The position numbers were made by a program, and so were the translations under genes. A DNA stretch of 64,000 nucleotides from JALHST01 sp963798435 (lineage in GTDB: Bacteria > Bacteroidota > Bacteroidia > Flavobacteriales > Flavobacteriaceae): contig CAWCTF010000001.1 in NCBI GenBank assembly GCA_963798435.1, positions 310,001-374,000 of the forward strand, given 5' to 3'. Under the pieces are notes generated by a model that worked only from the letters and a program-made list of their open reading frames with translations, was not told where the DNA came from and did no database searches. Of the stretch, positions 17,547 through 26,022 are shown piece after piece (position 1 is the first letter of the stretch; each line of letters begins with the position of its first letter).

Positions 17547-19139
17547 ATGAAAAATATATTTTTTACATTAATCACAACAGCTCTTTTTCTACAAGGCTGC
17601 AGCAAGGATTCAAATCCCGATCCAATCGTCGACCCAACACCTAATCCAACCCCTACGGCCAGTTCAATAAAACTTGCCGAAAACCCTGTTTTTGGAAAAA
17701 TATTGACCGATACCGACGGAAGGTCACTGTATTTCTTTTCGTTGGACACCAAAGATAACTCGTCATGTCTTGATGGCTGTCTGACCGTCTGGCCCGTATT
17801 CTATAAAGCATCAATAACAGTGGATGCTGGTTTGCAAGCCGCTGATTTTACCACGATCGATCGTCCCGACGGTACCAAGCAAACCAGTTATAAAGGATGG
17901 CCCTTGTATTACTATGCCAATGATGTTACCGCTGGTGATACGAATGGGGATAAGGTCAATAACACGTGGTACATTGCCAAACCCGATTATTCGTTGATGT
18001 ATGTAAGCGCACAATTGCTAGGTCACGATGGAAAAAACTACTTGGACGATTATACCGAAGGCGAAGGTGCTTCGTTCTACCTAACGGATATTTCTGGGAA
18101 AACACTGTACTCATTCAGTAACGATGCCAAGAACACCAACAATTTTACGAATCCGGATTTTTCAAACAACGCGGTTTGGCCCATTGCCGAAATAAATCTG
18201 AATAAGATTCCCAGCATACTGAACCCCGCCGATTTTGGTTCAATTGATGTTTTCGGAAAAACACAACTAACGTATAAAGGGTGGCCTCTGTATTATTTTG
18301 GCCAGGATACCGCTCGCGGAGATAATAAAGGGATTAGTTTTCCCGCACCTGGGGTTTGGCCTATTGTCAACACGGCTTCCCCATTAGCCTCGGAACCCGC
18401 TAGCACATTAAAATTAACGGTTAATGGAACCTTTGGAACTATTTTGACAGATGGCGACGGAAATTCGCTCTATTTCTTTGGTATGGACACCAAAGAAACT
18501 TCAGCCTGCACAACTGGATGCTTAAGCACCTGGCCCGTTTTTTATGAAGCGAATATCGTGACGGATGCCGGGCTGGATCCAATGGATTTTGCTACGATCA
18601 ATCGCTCTGATGGCGCAAAACAAACAACCTATAAAGGATGGCCCTTGTATTATTTTGCAGGGGATATTGCTTCCGGGGATACCAATGGCGACGGGATAAA
18701 TGACCTTTGGTATATTGCAAAACCAGATTATTCGCTTATGTATGTTCAGGCACAATTGGTAGGACATGATGGCAAAAATTACCTGGGCGATTATTCTGAA
18801 GGCGATGGGGCGACTTTCTATATCACCGATATTGCAGGAAGAACCCTTTATAGTTTTATTGCCGATACAAAAGATACCAATAACTATACGTCTCCCGATT
18901 TTTCAAATGACCCAATTTGGCCAATAGCTGAAATCACCTTGGAAAATCTACCGAGTATTCTTGACGCCACCGATTTTGGCACTATTGACGTCTTCGGCAG
19001 GACACAATTGACCTATAGAGGTAGGCCCATGTATTATTTCGGTCAGGATGTAGTCAGGGGCGATAATAAAGGAATCAGTTTTCCATCACCAGGGGTTTGG
19101 CCGATTCTCAATACTGACACGTTGCCATTAACGCTTTAA
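17547..19139 (+). CDS. lipoprotein made of 'secreted repeats with Y-X4-D motif' (COG4315/PF03640), internally duplicated
   Basis: 530 residues. The signal ends in a lipobox (LFLQGC), then a Pro/Thr linker. The body has Y-X4-D units (SLYFFSLD, TLYSFSND, SLYFFGMD, TLYSFIAD) arranged as two near-copies of a block of about 240 residues, roughly 40-275 and 285-525. Each block repeats the same landmarks: SSC/SACxxGCL with two Cys, TVWPVFY/STWPVFY, YKGWPLYY, a Ca-loop-like DTNGD, YIAKPDYSLMYV, LGHDGKNYL, VWPIAEI, and GISFP.PGVWPI. The block duplication is recent enough that whole motifs are identical. The family is exported and of unknown role. It heads a run of co-directional envelope genes reaching to about 21.4 kb. 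Confidence 0.9.
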   Translation: MKNIFFTLITTALFLQGCSKDSNPDPIVDPTPNPTPTASSIKLAENPVFGKILTDTDGRSLYFFSLDTKDNSSCLDGCLTVWPVFYKASITVDAGLQAADFTTIDRPDGTKQTSYKGWPLYYYANDVTAGDTNGDKVNNTWYIAKPDYSLMYVSAQLLGHDGKNYLDDYTEGEGASFYLTDISGKTLYSFSNDAKNTNNFTNPDFSNNAVWPIAEINLNKIPSILNPADFGSIDVFGKTQLTYKGWPLYYFGQDTARGDNKGISFPAPGVWPIVNTASPLASEPASTLKLTVNGTFGTILTDGDGNSLYFFGMDTKETSACTTGCLSTWPVFYEANIVTDAGLDPMDFATINRSDGAKQTTYKGWPLYYFAGDIASGDTNGDGINDLWYIAKPDYSLMYVQAQLVGHDGKNYLGDYSEGDGATFYITDIAGRTLYSFIADTKDTNNYTSPDFSNDPIWPIAEITLENLPSILDATDFGTIDVFGRTQLTYRGRPMYYFGQDVVRGDNKGISFPSPGVWPILNTDTLPLTL

Positions 19140-19188
19140 TACGAAAGGGATAGTTCATTATCTTTAGTTTTGAAATAAAAACGGCTCA

Positions 19189-19536
19189 ATGAAAAAAACA
19201 GGAACTCTTGGTCTAATGCTACTACTCATTTTGGTTTATTCGTGCGAATACAACGTAGAAAATGAAACACCCTTGGTCGATAATCTTTGTGAAACCGTGG
19301 TCTCCTACAGTGCTGATATCAGGCCACTCATCGATGGGAAATGTATGCCCTGCCATAATGGGGATGGTAATGAGCCTTTTGCTCCTAATTTAACGACCTA
19401 TCCCCTTGTTCAGAGTATTGCAGGGCTGATCAAAGATGTTACCCAGTCAAGAAGAATGCCGAAAACAGGTAGCTTGAGTGACGGCGAAATCGCAGCGATA
19501 AAATGTTGGGTAGACAATGGGGCTTTGAACAATTAA
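19189..19536 (+). CDS. small lipoprotein with one c-type heme motif (CxxCH)
   Basis: 115 residues. The lipobox is LVYSC (MKKTGTLGLMLLLILVYSC). The core has YSADIRPLIDGKCMPCHNGDG, the usual start of the monoheme domain found in planctomycete- and Bacteroidota-type cytochromes, and ends with TGSLSDGEIAAIKCWVDNGAL. A Met in SRRMPKTG is the likely distal heme ligand. The protein should carry one covalent heme c and sit on the periplasmic face of a membrane, giving this operon an electron-carrier. It follows the Y-X4-D lipoprotein after 49 bases and precedes the OB-fold gene after 13. Confidence 0.85.
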   Translation: MKKTGTLGLMLLLILVYSCEYNVENETPLVDNLCETVVSYSADIRPLIDGKCMPCHNGDGNEPFAPNLTTYPLVQSIAGLIKDVTQSRRMPKTGSLSDGEIAAIKCWVDNGALNN

Positions 19537-19549
19537 TTTTTAAGTGGAC

Positions 19550-19972
19550 ATGAGAGGTAATTATTTCAAAATAATCATTGGCATATTTCTGGTCGCCGTG
19601 CTTGGTTTGTTAGTTTCTCTTTACTATTACAACAAGCCGCACGTCGATGTTAGGGCGTCGGAAGCAGCCTATATATTGACCGTACAAAATCTAATCGACG
19701 AATATCGGAACAATGAGAACGAATCGGACAAAAAATATTCAGAAAACGTAATACAGGTGAAAGGCACGGTTTTTGAAATTTCGGTCCTAAAAGGAAACAG
19801 TGTAATTACTTTAAAAGATGAGGGACTTGAATCAAGTATCATTTGCCATATGCTTCCGGAAGACAATAAAAGAGCTTTACAACTTAAAATGGGTGATGAA
19901 ATCAATATTAAGGGTATCTGCACAGGGTATTTAATGGACGTTATAATGGTAAGATGTACCTTAGTTGATTAA
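19550..19972 (+). CDS. membrane-anchored OB-fold protein (tRNA_anti-like, PF12869 type)
   Basis: 140 residues. An N-terminal anchor (IIIGIFLVAVLGLLVSLYYY) is followed by a periplasmic domain that starts with VRASEAAYILTVQNLIDEYR, then ENVIQVKGTVFEISVLKGNS, VITLKDEG, SSIICHMLPEDN and GDEINIKGICTGYLMDVIMVRCTL. This is the pattern of the OB-fold 'tRNA_anti-like' proteins that in Bacteroidota travel with YceI and heme proteins; the name reflects the fold, not RNA binding. The ATG at 19550 is used; a GTG two codons before is in frame. The next gene begins four bases after its stop, so translation is probably coupled. Confidence 0.8.
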   Translation: MRGNYFKIIIGIFLVAVLGLLVSLYYYNKPHVDVRASEAAYILTVQNLIDEYRNNENESDKKYSENVIQVKGTVFEISVLKGNSVITLKDEGLESSIICHMLPEDNKRALQLKMGDEINIKGICTGYLMDVIMVRCTLVD

Positions 19973-19976
19973 GAAA

Positions 19977-20519
19977 ATGAAAAAAATAAATATTATAGTT
20001 TTAGCCCTTCTATTCTATAACAGTGCTGTTGCCCAGGATAAATTTTTAACCAAGGAGGGATACGTGTCTTTTTTTTCGCATTCATTGGTCGAAGATATAA
20101 AGGCGGAAAACAATCAGGTTTTGAGCATTATTGATACGGTGACTGGAAAGATTGCGATACAGATGCTCATGCGTTCTTTTATGTTCAAGAAAGCCTTGAT
20201 GCAGGAACATTTCAATGAAAATTATGTAGAATCCTATAAATATCCCAAAGCAACCTTTTCAGGCGAACTTTTGAATTTTAGTGGATTAAATGCTACAAAT
20301 AACGAAACAGAAATTGTCGGGACGTTAACGATACATGGGGAAGCAAAGGAAATAAGCACGAAGGTATTGGTTGAAAAAGGTGCCGATGGAATAACCTTAA
20401 AGGGGAATTTTAATGTAGATGTTGCCGATTTTAAAATCAAGATTCCAGCTATTGTCTCAAACAACATCGCCAAGACCATTAAAGTTTCTTTCGAGTTGCA
20501 CCACAAACCCTATAAATAA
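19977..20519 (+). CDS. YceI-family periplasmic lipid-binding protein
   Basis: 180 residues from the ATG at 19977. The signal peptide (MKKINIIVLALLFYNSAVAQ) is followed by the lipocalin-like YceI fold: FLTKEGYVSFFSHSLVEDIKAEN, FMFKKALMQEHFNENYVES, YKYPKATFSG, then TLTIHGEAKEISTKV and GNFNVDVADFKIKIP. Known YceI proteins bind polyisoprenoid chains. The opening WxxDxxHS of the family is altered here (no Trp), as in the shorter operon-type members. It lies two bases before the DUF5777 barrel gene, so the pair is one transcription unit. Confidence 0.88.
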   Translation: MKKINIIVLALLFYNSAVAQDKFLTKEGYVSFFSHSLVEDIKAENNQVLSIIDTVTGKIAIQMLMRSFMFKKALMQEHFNENYVESYKYPKATFSGELLNFSGLNATNNETEIVGTLTIHGEAKEISTKVLVEKGADGITLKGNFNVDVADFKIKIPAIVSNNIAKTIKVSFELHHKPYK

Positions 20520-20521
20520 AC

Positions 20522-21403
20522 ATGAAGAACTATTTCTTACTATCGACTTTTATCTTACTGATGCCCATAGTTGTGCTAGGACAGGATTTGGAGGCCATTT
20601 TAGAGGATGAATCCGCGGATACTACTATGGTGGTCTCAAGTACTTTCAATGGCACTAGATTGCTAAACGGCCACTCGGTGGAAACACGAAAAAAAGGGGT
20701 GCTCGAATTTTTGATTTCACACCGATTTGGCAGGGTCAATTCTGGTTTTGACCAATTATTCGGCTTGGACAATTCAAACATCAGATTTGGGTTCGAATAT
20801 GCATTGAATGACAATTTAACGCTTGCATTGGGCAGAAGTTCGTTCGAAAAAACCTTCGATGGATATGTGAAATACAGATTATTGCATCAGCTTGACGGCG
20901 AAAAGCCATTTCCATTTAGTCTTACCCTTTTTGGGAGTGCCACCGAAAAAACGATCAAAGACTATTTACCCGAAAACAAGCCTACATTTAGCGAAAGACT
21001 GACCTACACGGGACAAGCATTGATTGCGCGGAAGATCAACCAGAAATTATCCCTCCAGTTCATGCCGACCTTCATACATTTTAATACGGTGCCAGAAGTA
21101 AATGATCCGCATGATATGGTCGCGTTGGGATTTGGTACCCGAATAAAAATAAGTAAACGTGTATCGATTAATGGGGAATACTATTATAATCTAAACCCAT
21201 TTGAATCGATGGACGTTAAGAACTCCATTGCCTTTGGGGTCGATATTGAAACCGGTGGACATATCTTTCAGCTGATTCTTGGCAACTCGGTTTCTATGAT
21301 CGAAAAAGGATTTATCACGGAGACCACGGGAAATTTTTTTAAAGGGGATATTCATTTTGGGTTTAATATCTCAAGGGCATTTCAAATTAAGAAAACAAAT
21401 TAA
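20522..21403 (+). CDS. DUF5777-family outer-membrane beta-barrel protein
   Basis: 293 residues with a signal peptide (MKNYFLLSTFILLMPIVVLG) and then alternating strands: FLISHRFGRVNSGFDQLFG, NIRFGFEYALNDNLTLALGRS, KTFDGYVKYRLLHQ, LTLFGSATEKT, LSLQFMPTFIHFNT, MVALGFGTRIKIS, FQLILGNSVSM, and a final GDIHFGFNISRAF. The SHRFGR...G..NIRFG..Y opening is typical of DUF5777, a predicted outer-membrane barrel of unknown role that is often encoded beside YceI and cytochrome-like proteins. It closes the run begun by the Y-X4-D lipoprotein; a hairpin follows at 21483. Confidence 0.85.
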   Translation: MKNYFLLSTFILLMPIVVLGQDLEAILEDESADTTMVVSSTFNGTRLLNGHSVETRKKGVLEFLISHRFGRVNSGFDQLFGLDNSNIRFGFEYALNDNLTLALGRSSFEKTFDGYVKYRLLHQLDGEKPFPFSLTLFGSATEKTIKDYLPENKPTFSERLTYTGQALIARKINQKLSLQFMPTFIHFNTVPEVNDPHDMVALGFGTRIKISKRVSINGEYYYNLNPFESMDVKNSIAFGVDIETGGHIFQLILGNSVSMIEKGFITETTGNFFKGDIHFGFNISRAFQIKKTN

Positions 21404-21482
21404 ATACGAGTACTCAAAGATTGTGTTGTTTGTGTTTAGGTTGCCCGCTCTCGGGTCAAGGGGAGAAATTGCTGTGAAAGAC

Positions 21483-21511
21483 GAGAGCCCTTCAATATTT
21501 GATGGGCTTTC
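21483..21511 (+). terminator. hairpin terminator after the DUF5777 gene
   Basis: A stem of 13 pairs with one mismatch (GAGAGCCC...GGGCTTTC outside, TTCAA/TTGAT inside) closes a three-base loop (TAT). A GTTATTTGTT stretch follows. It lies 80 bases past the DUF5777 stop. Confidence 0.65.
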
Positions 21512-21637
21512 GTTATTTGTTCCACGCGGATGCTACACTAAATAGTTGTGTCTTTAAATAGTTGGACCCTTTTTAGAATAGAATTGCATAGGATATAAAA
21601 TCATCAAATAATTCAATTAACAATTAAATTTAACTTT

Positions 21638-22198
21638 ATGAGAAAATCAATTTTTGTCGTGACCTTTATTATTAGTGCTTCCTTGGCCGCACAATCTACT
21701 TGGAAAGCCGATAACGCCCATTCCAAAGTCGGTTTTGCCATTAGTCACTTATTGATTTCCGAGGTCGAAGGTCATTTTGGCGAATTCGATATTTCCGCCA
21801 TGGCAGATGACAGGTTTAGCGATCCGGATTTCACCGTTGAGATTAAAACCGCCAGTATTGATACCGATAATGAAAGAAGGGATGGCCATTTAAAAAGCGA
21901 TGATTTCTTCGGGGCGGAAACCCACCCCGCCATAACCTTTAAAACCACATCTTTAGAGAAAACCGGTGAGAAATCATTTAAGCTCACTGGTGACCTTACG
22001 ATGCATGGCGTAACCAAACCTGTTACCTTGGATGGCAAACTCAATGGCATAATAACGGACCAAAGAACCGAAAAGCTAAAAGCCGGCTTAATGTTGACAG
22101 GTACAGTGAATCGCAAAGATTTCGAGATTGGAACGAAATCGTTTCCAGTTGGGGATGAGGTCGAAATGACCATTAACCTTGAAATGGCGCAACAATAA
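21638..22198 (+). CDS. YceI-family periplasmic protein (second copy)
   Basis: 186 residues. The signal peptide is MRKSIFVVTFIISASLAA; the mature protein begins with the classic YceI opening STWKADNAHSKVGFAISHL (Trp, Asp and His-Ser all present). Then come VEIKTASIDTDNERRDGHLK, FFGAETHPAITFKTTSLE, LTGDLTMHGVTKPVTL, TGTVNRKDFEIG and EMTINLEM. It is a textbook member that should bind an isoprenoid-type lipid in the periplasm. It is 235 bases after the DUF5777 gene and behind a terminator, so it is probably its own unit, but it extends the envelope theme of the neighbourhood. Confidence 0.93.
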   Translation: MRKSIFVVTFIISASLAAQSTWKADNAHSKVGFAISHLLISEVEGHFGEFDISAMADDRFSDPDFTVEIKTASIDTDNERRDGHLKSDDFFGAETHPAITFKTTSLEKTGEKSFKLTGDLTMHGVTKPVTLDGKLNGIITDQRTEKLKAGLMLTGTVNRKDFEIGTKSFPVGDEVEMTINLEMAQQ

Positions 22199-22303
22199 TT
22201 TAGGTTTGTGTTTGTATTTTGAAGCGGTCTGGAAATTTATTTTCCAGGACGTTTTAATGAGAATCGATTCTTTCAAGAGATAATAAATCAATCGGAATTC
22301 ATA

Positions 22304-22342
22304 CTCCGCCGGAGGCGGAGGGTTCAAGTCCCTCGTTCGCTA
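22304..22342 (+). other. tRNA 3'-end-like sequence preceded by a perfect hairpin
   Basis: At 22318-22334 the sequence folds as a T arm (GAGGG, loop TTCAAGT, CCCTC). The next seven bases (GTTCGCT) and an A would be the 3' acceptor strand and discriminator base. Directly before, 22304-22320 is a perfect 7-bp stem (CTCCGCC/GGCGGAG) that could be a long variable arm. No D arm, anticodon arm or matching 5' acceptor strand (AGCGAAC) is found upstream, so a whole tRNA is absent. Such tails are left as attachment sites when elements integrate into tRNA genes; here that is inference only. Confidence 0.5.
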
Positions 22343-22507
22343 CAATAAAATAAAGCAAATCGCAGGAGATAAGTCTTGGGATTTTTGTTATTGCAAAACA
22401 TCGTCGTTTTTTTATCTACTCGTTTCTAGTGATTCCTATTGAGACCTGATTTTAGTTTTTCCTAACCTCGAAATATTCAGGATACTGATTTAGTACACAA
22501 TAACTAA

Positions 22508-22699
22508 GCAAGTGGCCCACAGCCAATTATAAAGCGTGTTGAAAACGAAGTTACTCTAAGCCCTGCAAAGGAAGGGGCTTCTATTGGATATCGTATGTTT
22601 GTGGGAGCAATTACCGATACCTTTATCACCCGTAAGATAAAAAGTTGGGGGCTTAAATTCCTTCATCCAGGTGATGGTAAAAAGACCGTTGAAGATTAA
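22508..22699 (+). pseudogene. C-terminal remnant of a sulfatase
   Basis: An open stretch without a start codon reads QPIIKRVENEVTLSPAKEG, then GASIGYRMF, then WGLKFLHPG and a stop at 22697-22699. The VTLSPAKEGASIGYR pattern is the small beta-sandwich tail found at the end of many sulfatases of Bacteroidota and Planctomycetes (TEGASIGYR). The catalytic body is missing. An intact sulfatase without this tail starts about 200 bases downstream, so this looks like the stub of an older neighbour. Confidence 0.5.
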
Positions 22700-22896
22700 A
22701 ATAATGACAAGTATATTCCTGAGGAATCGTATCTTTAGAAATAGGGACAGCCAATTCAAATCAATGCGCATAGAATTGCCTATCGGAAAAACATGTAATT
22801 ATAAATCAAATTTTTGCAGTCCTTTTCGAATAATATTAATTTATAGGACGATAATTTAGAAAGCACATTCCAATAAAGAACCAATCCAAGCAAAAC

Positions 22897-24558
22897 ATGA
22901 AAAACACATTGTACCTCCTCTTTGGCTTTTGTCTGCTGATTTCCTGTGGTGGTGATGGCAACAAAAAGGAACAAAATCAAGAAAACGTAAGTGAAAAAAG
23001 ACCAAATATCATATTTATTATTAGTGATGATCATGCCTACCAGGCGATAAGTGCCTATGGCGGTAGATTGGCCGAAGTTGCACCAACCCCCAACATCGAT
23101 AAGATTGCAAATGAGGGCATGCTTTTCAACCGTTGCTTAGTTACAAATTCAATTTGTGGCCCCTCAAGGGCAACCATACTAACCGGCAAGTATAGCCATA
23201 AGAATGGTTTTATTGACAATACGATTGGTTCAAAGTTTGACTTTGACCAACAGACTTTCGGTGAACTTTTACAGCAAGCAGGATATAAAACCGGGGTCTT
23301 GGGCAAGTTACATCTTGGACAAACCCCTACCAAAGGCTTTGATTATATAGATATATTACCAGGTCAAGGGTCATATTATAATCCGATGTTCATAAACAAA
23401 GAGGGACAATACCAAATAGAAGGTTATGCCACCGAGATAATTACGGATAAAGCCATTGATTGGATAGATTCCGTAAAAACCAAAGACCAACCTTTTATGT
23501 TGTTTCTAGGACACAAATCCCCTCACAGGCCTTGGCAACCCGGTCCTAACGAATTAGGTATGTTTGAAAATGTAGAGATTCCAGAACCTGAAACACTTTT
23601 TGATGATTTTACAGGAAACAGGGAGGTAGCTTCTATGAACTACATGTCAATTTCCAAAGCTATGAAAATGGACCAAGATCTTAAGATTACAGATCAACCA
23701 CAAATGGGGTTTACCGAGGAACAGCAAAAAAAGTGGGACGCTATCTACGATCCTATCATCGAAAAGTTCAAAAAAGACAACCCTAAAGGCGATGACCTTA
23801 CAAGATTCAAATATCAGCGCTATATGCGAGATTATTTGGCATGTATTGCAGGAGTTGACAAAGGTGTTGGTAGGGTAATTGACTACTTAAAAGAGGCGGG
23901 ACTCGATGAAAATACAATTGTAATATACACCTCTGACCAAGGTTTTTATTTGGGAGAACATGGTTGGTTCGATAAACGATGGATGTACAAAGAATCTTTA
24001 CGCACACCCTTAATCGTCAAGTGGCCTGGAAAAGTAAAAGCAGGGACCGTCAATAATGACCTAGTTTCCAACCTTGATTTTGCCGAAACTTTTTTGGACA
24101 TCGCCCAAAGTGACATTCCAGCCGATATGCAGGGAGAAAGCCTGCTACCTATATTGAAAGGGAATACCCCTTCTGATTGGAGAAAGGCACATTATTATCA
24201 TTATTACGAACATCCTTCTGAACATGACGTTCGCCGTCATTATGGCATCACCACCGATAAATACAAATTAATACACTTCTATTACGATTTGGATAAATGG
24301 GAGTTGTACGATTTGGAAAAAGACCCAAGTGAACTACAGAATGTTTATGGAGAACCTGCCTATGCAGAAATCCAAGTCGAGCTTCATAGGGAACTTGAGA
24401 ATTTAAGAACAAAATACGGGGACAATGACGCGTTGAACCAACATTTTATAGAGGATTATAAGGAGCGGGTAAAGGCAAACCCTATCATTGAATATTGGAA
24501 ATTTCCACCGGATGAGATGAGAAAACTGTACCAGGAATATTTAAAAAGCCAAAAATAG
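22897..24558 (+). CDS. S1-family sulfatase lipoprotein
   Basis: 553 residues. The signal peptide ends in a lipobox (LLISCGG), so the enzyme is lipid-anchored. Catalytic features: RPNIIFIISDDH with the paired metal-binding Asp, the sulfatase signature ICGPSRATILTGKY, whose Cys is converted to formylglycine, the LGKLHLG Lys/His strand, the HKSPHRPWQPG His, and TSDQGFYLGEHGWFDKRW. The C-terminal part (HYGITTDKYKLIHFYYD, WELYDLEKDPSELQNVYG) is the DUF4976-type subdomain. The enzyme removes sulfate from glycans, probably algal or animal glycosaminoglycan-type; the exact subfamily cannot be fixed here. Intact. The transporter and AtuA genes follow in the same direction. Confidence 0.93.
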   Translation: MKNTLYLLFGFCLLISCGGDGNKKEQNQENVSEKRPNIIFIISDDHAYQAISAYGGRLAEVAPTPNIDKIANEGMLFNRCLVTNSICGPSRATILTGKYSHKNGFIDNTIGSKFDFDQQTFGELLQQAGYKTGVLGKLHLGQTPTKGFDYIDILPGQGSYYNPMFINKEGQYQIEGYATEIITDKAIDWIDSVKTKDQPFMLFLGHKSPHRPWQPGPNELGMFENVEIPEPETLFDDFTGNREVASMNYMSISKAMKMDQDLKITDQPQMGFTEEQQKKWDAIYDPIIEKFKKDNPKGDDLTRFKYQRYMRDYLACIAGVDKGVGRVIDYLKEAGLDENTIVIYTSDQGFYLGEHGWFDKRWMYKESLRTPLIVKWPGKVKAGTVNNDLVSNLDFAETFLDIAQSDIPADMQGESLLPILKGNTPSDWRKAHYYHYYEHPSEHDVRRHYGITTDKYKLIHFYYDLDKWELYDLEKDPSELQNVYGEPAYAEIQVELHRELENLRTKYGDNDALNQHFIEDYKERVKANPIIEYWKFPPDEMRKLYQEYLKSQK

Positions 24559-24729
24559 CTATAAGTCAATCGATTTTCTAAATAAATAGGCTCGGTTTAA
24601 GTATCTGTTTACGAATTCCTTTTCTGGAATTCGTTTCAATTTCTTGTTGCTATAAAAACCAAAGGAAAGGGAAGTATGTAAACGTATTTTTTTAGGTATT
24701 TTTAGTGTCTTACTATTTAAACGAACGAA

Positions 24730-26020
24730 ATGTTAGCTTGGCTGGGGCTTATTACGATTTTGGGTTTGCTTTTTTTGGTGATGACCAAAAAAATGGCGGC
24801 GGTTGTGGCATTGATACTCGTTCCGATCCTAACGGCTCTTTTGGCAGGCTATACCACTGAAATAATCGGCTATATCACTGACGGACTCAAGACGATAGCG
24901 CCCACGGGGGTGATGTTTATTTTTGCGATACTTTTTTTTGGTATTCTTACCGATGCCGGAACGTTCAAGCCGTTGATCAAAAAACTTTTGCGATTTGCCG
25001 GTAACGACCCTGCAAAAGTGACGGTTGCAACCGCGTTGTTAGCGATGTTGGTTCATTTAGACGGATCGGGGGCCGTAACGTTTTTAGTAACCATCCCTGC
25101 CTTTTTGCCCCTTTACGACTCCTTGAATATGAAACGTACCACCTTGGCGACCATTGCGGCATTGGGGGCGGGAACCATGAATATTCTACCCTGGGGAGGT
25201 CCCACGATCCGTGCGGCATCTGCCTTGGAAGTTTCGGTAACCGACCTTTTTAATCCCATTCTTATTCCGGTAATTCTTGGCCTTTTTGCAGTGCTGATCA
25301 TAGCCTTTATCCTAGGTAAAAAGGAACGGAAAAATGTCCCGGATAAAATTAAAAATAGTACTCCAACTACCGTCTTCGCCGAAGTATCCGAATTGGAAAG
25401 ACCCAAATTGTTTTATATCAATATTTTAATGATCATTTTAGCGGTCGCCATGTTGATCAGCGGAATTGCACCCCCACATATCATATTCATGGTGGCATTC
25501 GCTCTGGCAATTACCATTAATTATCCTAGGCCGAAAGAGCAAGGGGAACGTATTAATGCCCATGCCAAAGCGGCCCTGTTAATGGCCAGTATTCTATTTG
25601 CCGCTGGATGTTTCACGGGCATTTTAGAGGGCTCTGGAATGATAGATGCCATGGCCAAGGGAACGGTTGCTTTAATCCCGGATTCGGTGGGGAATCATTT
25701 GGCCGTAATCACAGGGGTTGGTTGCGATGCCTGCAAGCCTTTTGTTCGATCCTGATTCCTTTTATTTCGGAATTCTGCCGTTGCTATCATCTACAGCCTC
25801 CCATTTTGGGGTGCCATCGATCGAAGTGGGCCGGGCGGCCATTATGGGCCAAATGACCACTGGTTTTCCGGTGAGTCCCCTTACAGGGTCAACGTACTTG
25901 CTTATTGGATTAACGGGAGTCGATTTGGGGGATCATCAACGAAAAACCATTCCCTTGGCATTTTTGGTGACCTTGATTATTTTATTATTGTCGTTGGTAA
26001 TGGGTGCAGTAACTTGGTAA
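24730..26020 (+). pseudogene. CitMHS-family citrate/organic-acid transporter with one frame break
   Basis: From the ATG at 24730 the protein (MLAWLGLITILGLLFLVMTKK) runs through several membrane segments and the family landmarks HLDGSGAVTFLVTIPAFLPL and LPWGGPTIRAAS. At about 25715 one extra base (GTTGGTTG for GTTGTTG) ends the first frame at 25755. The second frame restores GVVAMPASLLFDPDSFYFG, MGQMTTGFPVSPLTGSTYL and the last membrane segment to the stop at 26020, giving about 430 residues, a normal length. CitMHS proteins import citrate-metal complexes or related acids with protons. The single lesion may be a read error. The AtuA-like gene starts two bases after the stop, so the genes form one operon. 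Confidence 0.85.
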
Positions 26021-26022
26021 CT

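Noticed and set aside
22304..22342. Complete tRNA with a long variable arm
   Set aside because: No 5' acceptor strand, D arm or anticodon arm fits upstream, so it is listed only as a tail-like sequence.
22556..22771. 71-codon minus-strand frame upstream of the sulfatase
   Set aside because: It lies opposite the sulfatase-tail remnant, whose reading matches a known motif.
22780..23034. 84-codon minus-strand frame over the sulfatase start
   Set aside because: Overlaps the signal peptide of a well-supported gene and has no family match.
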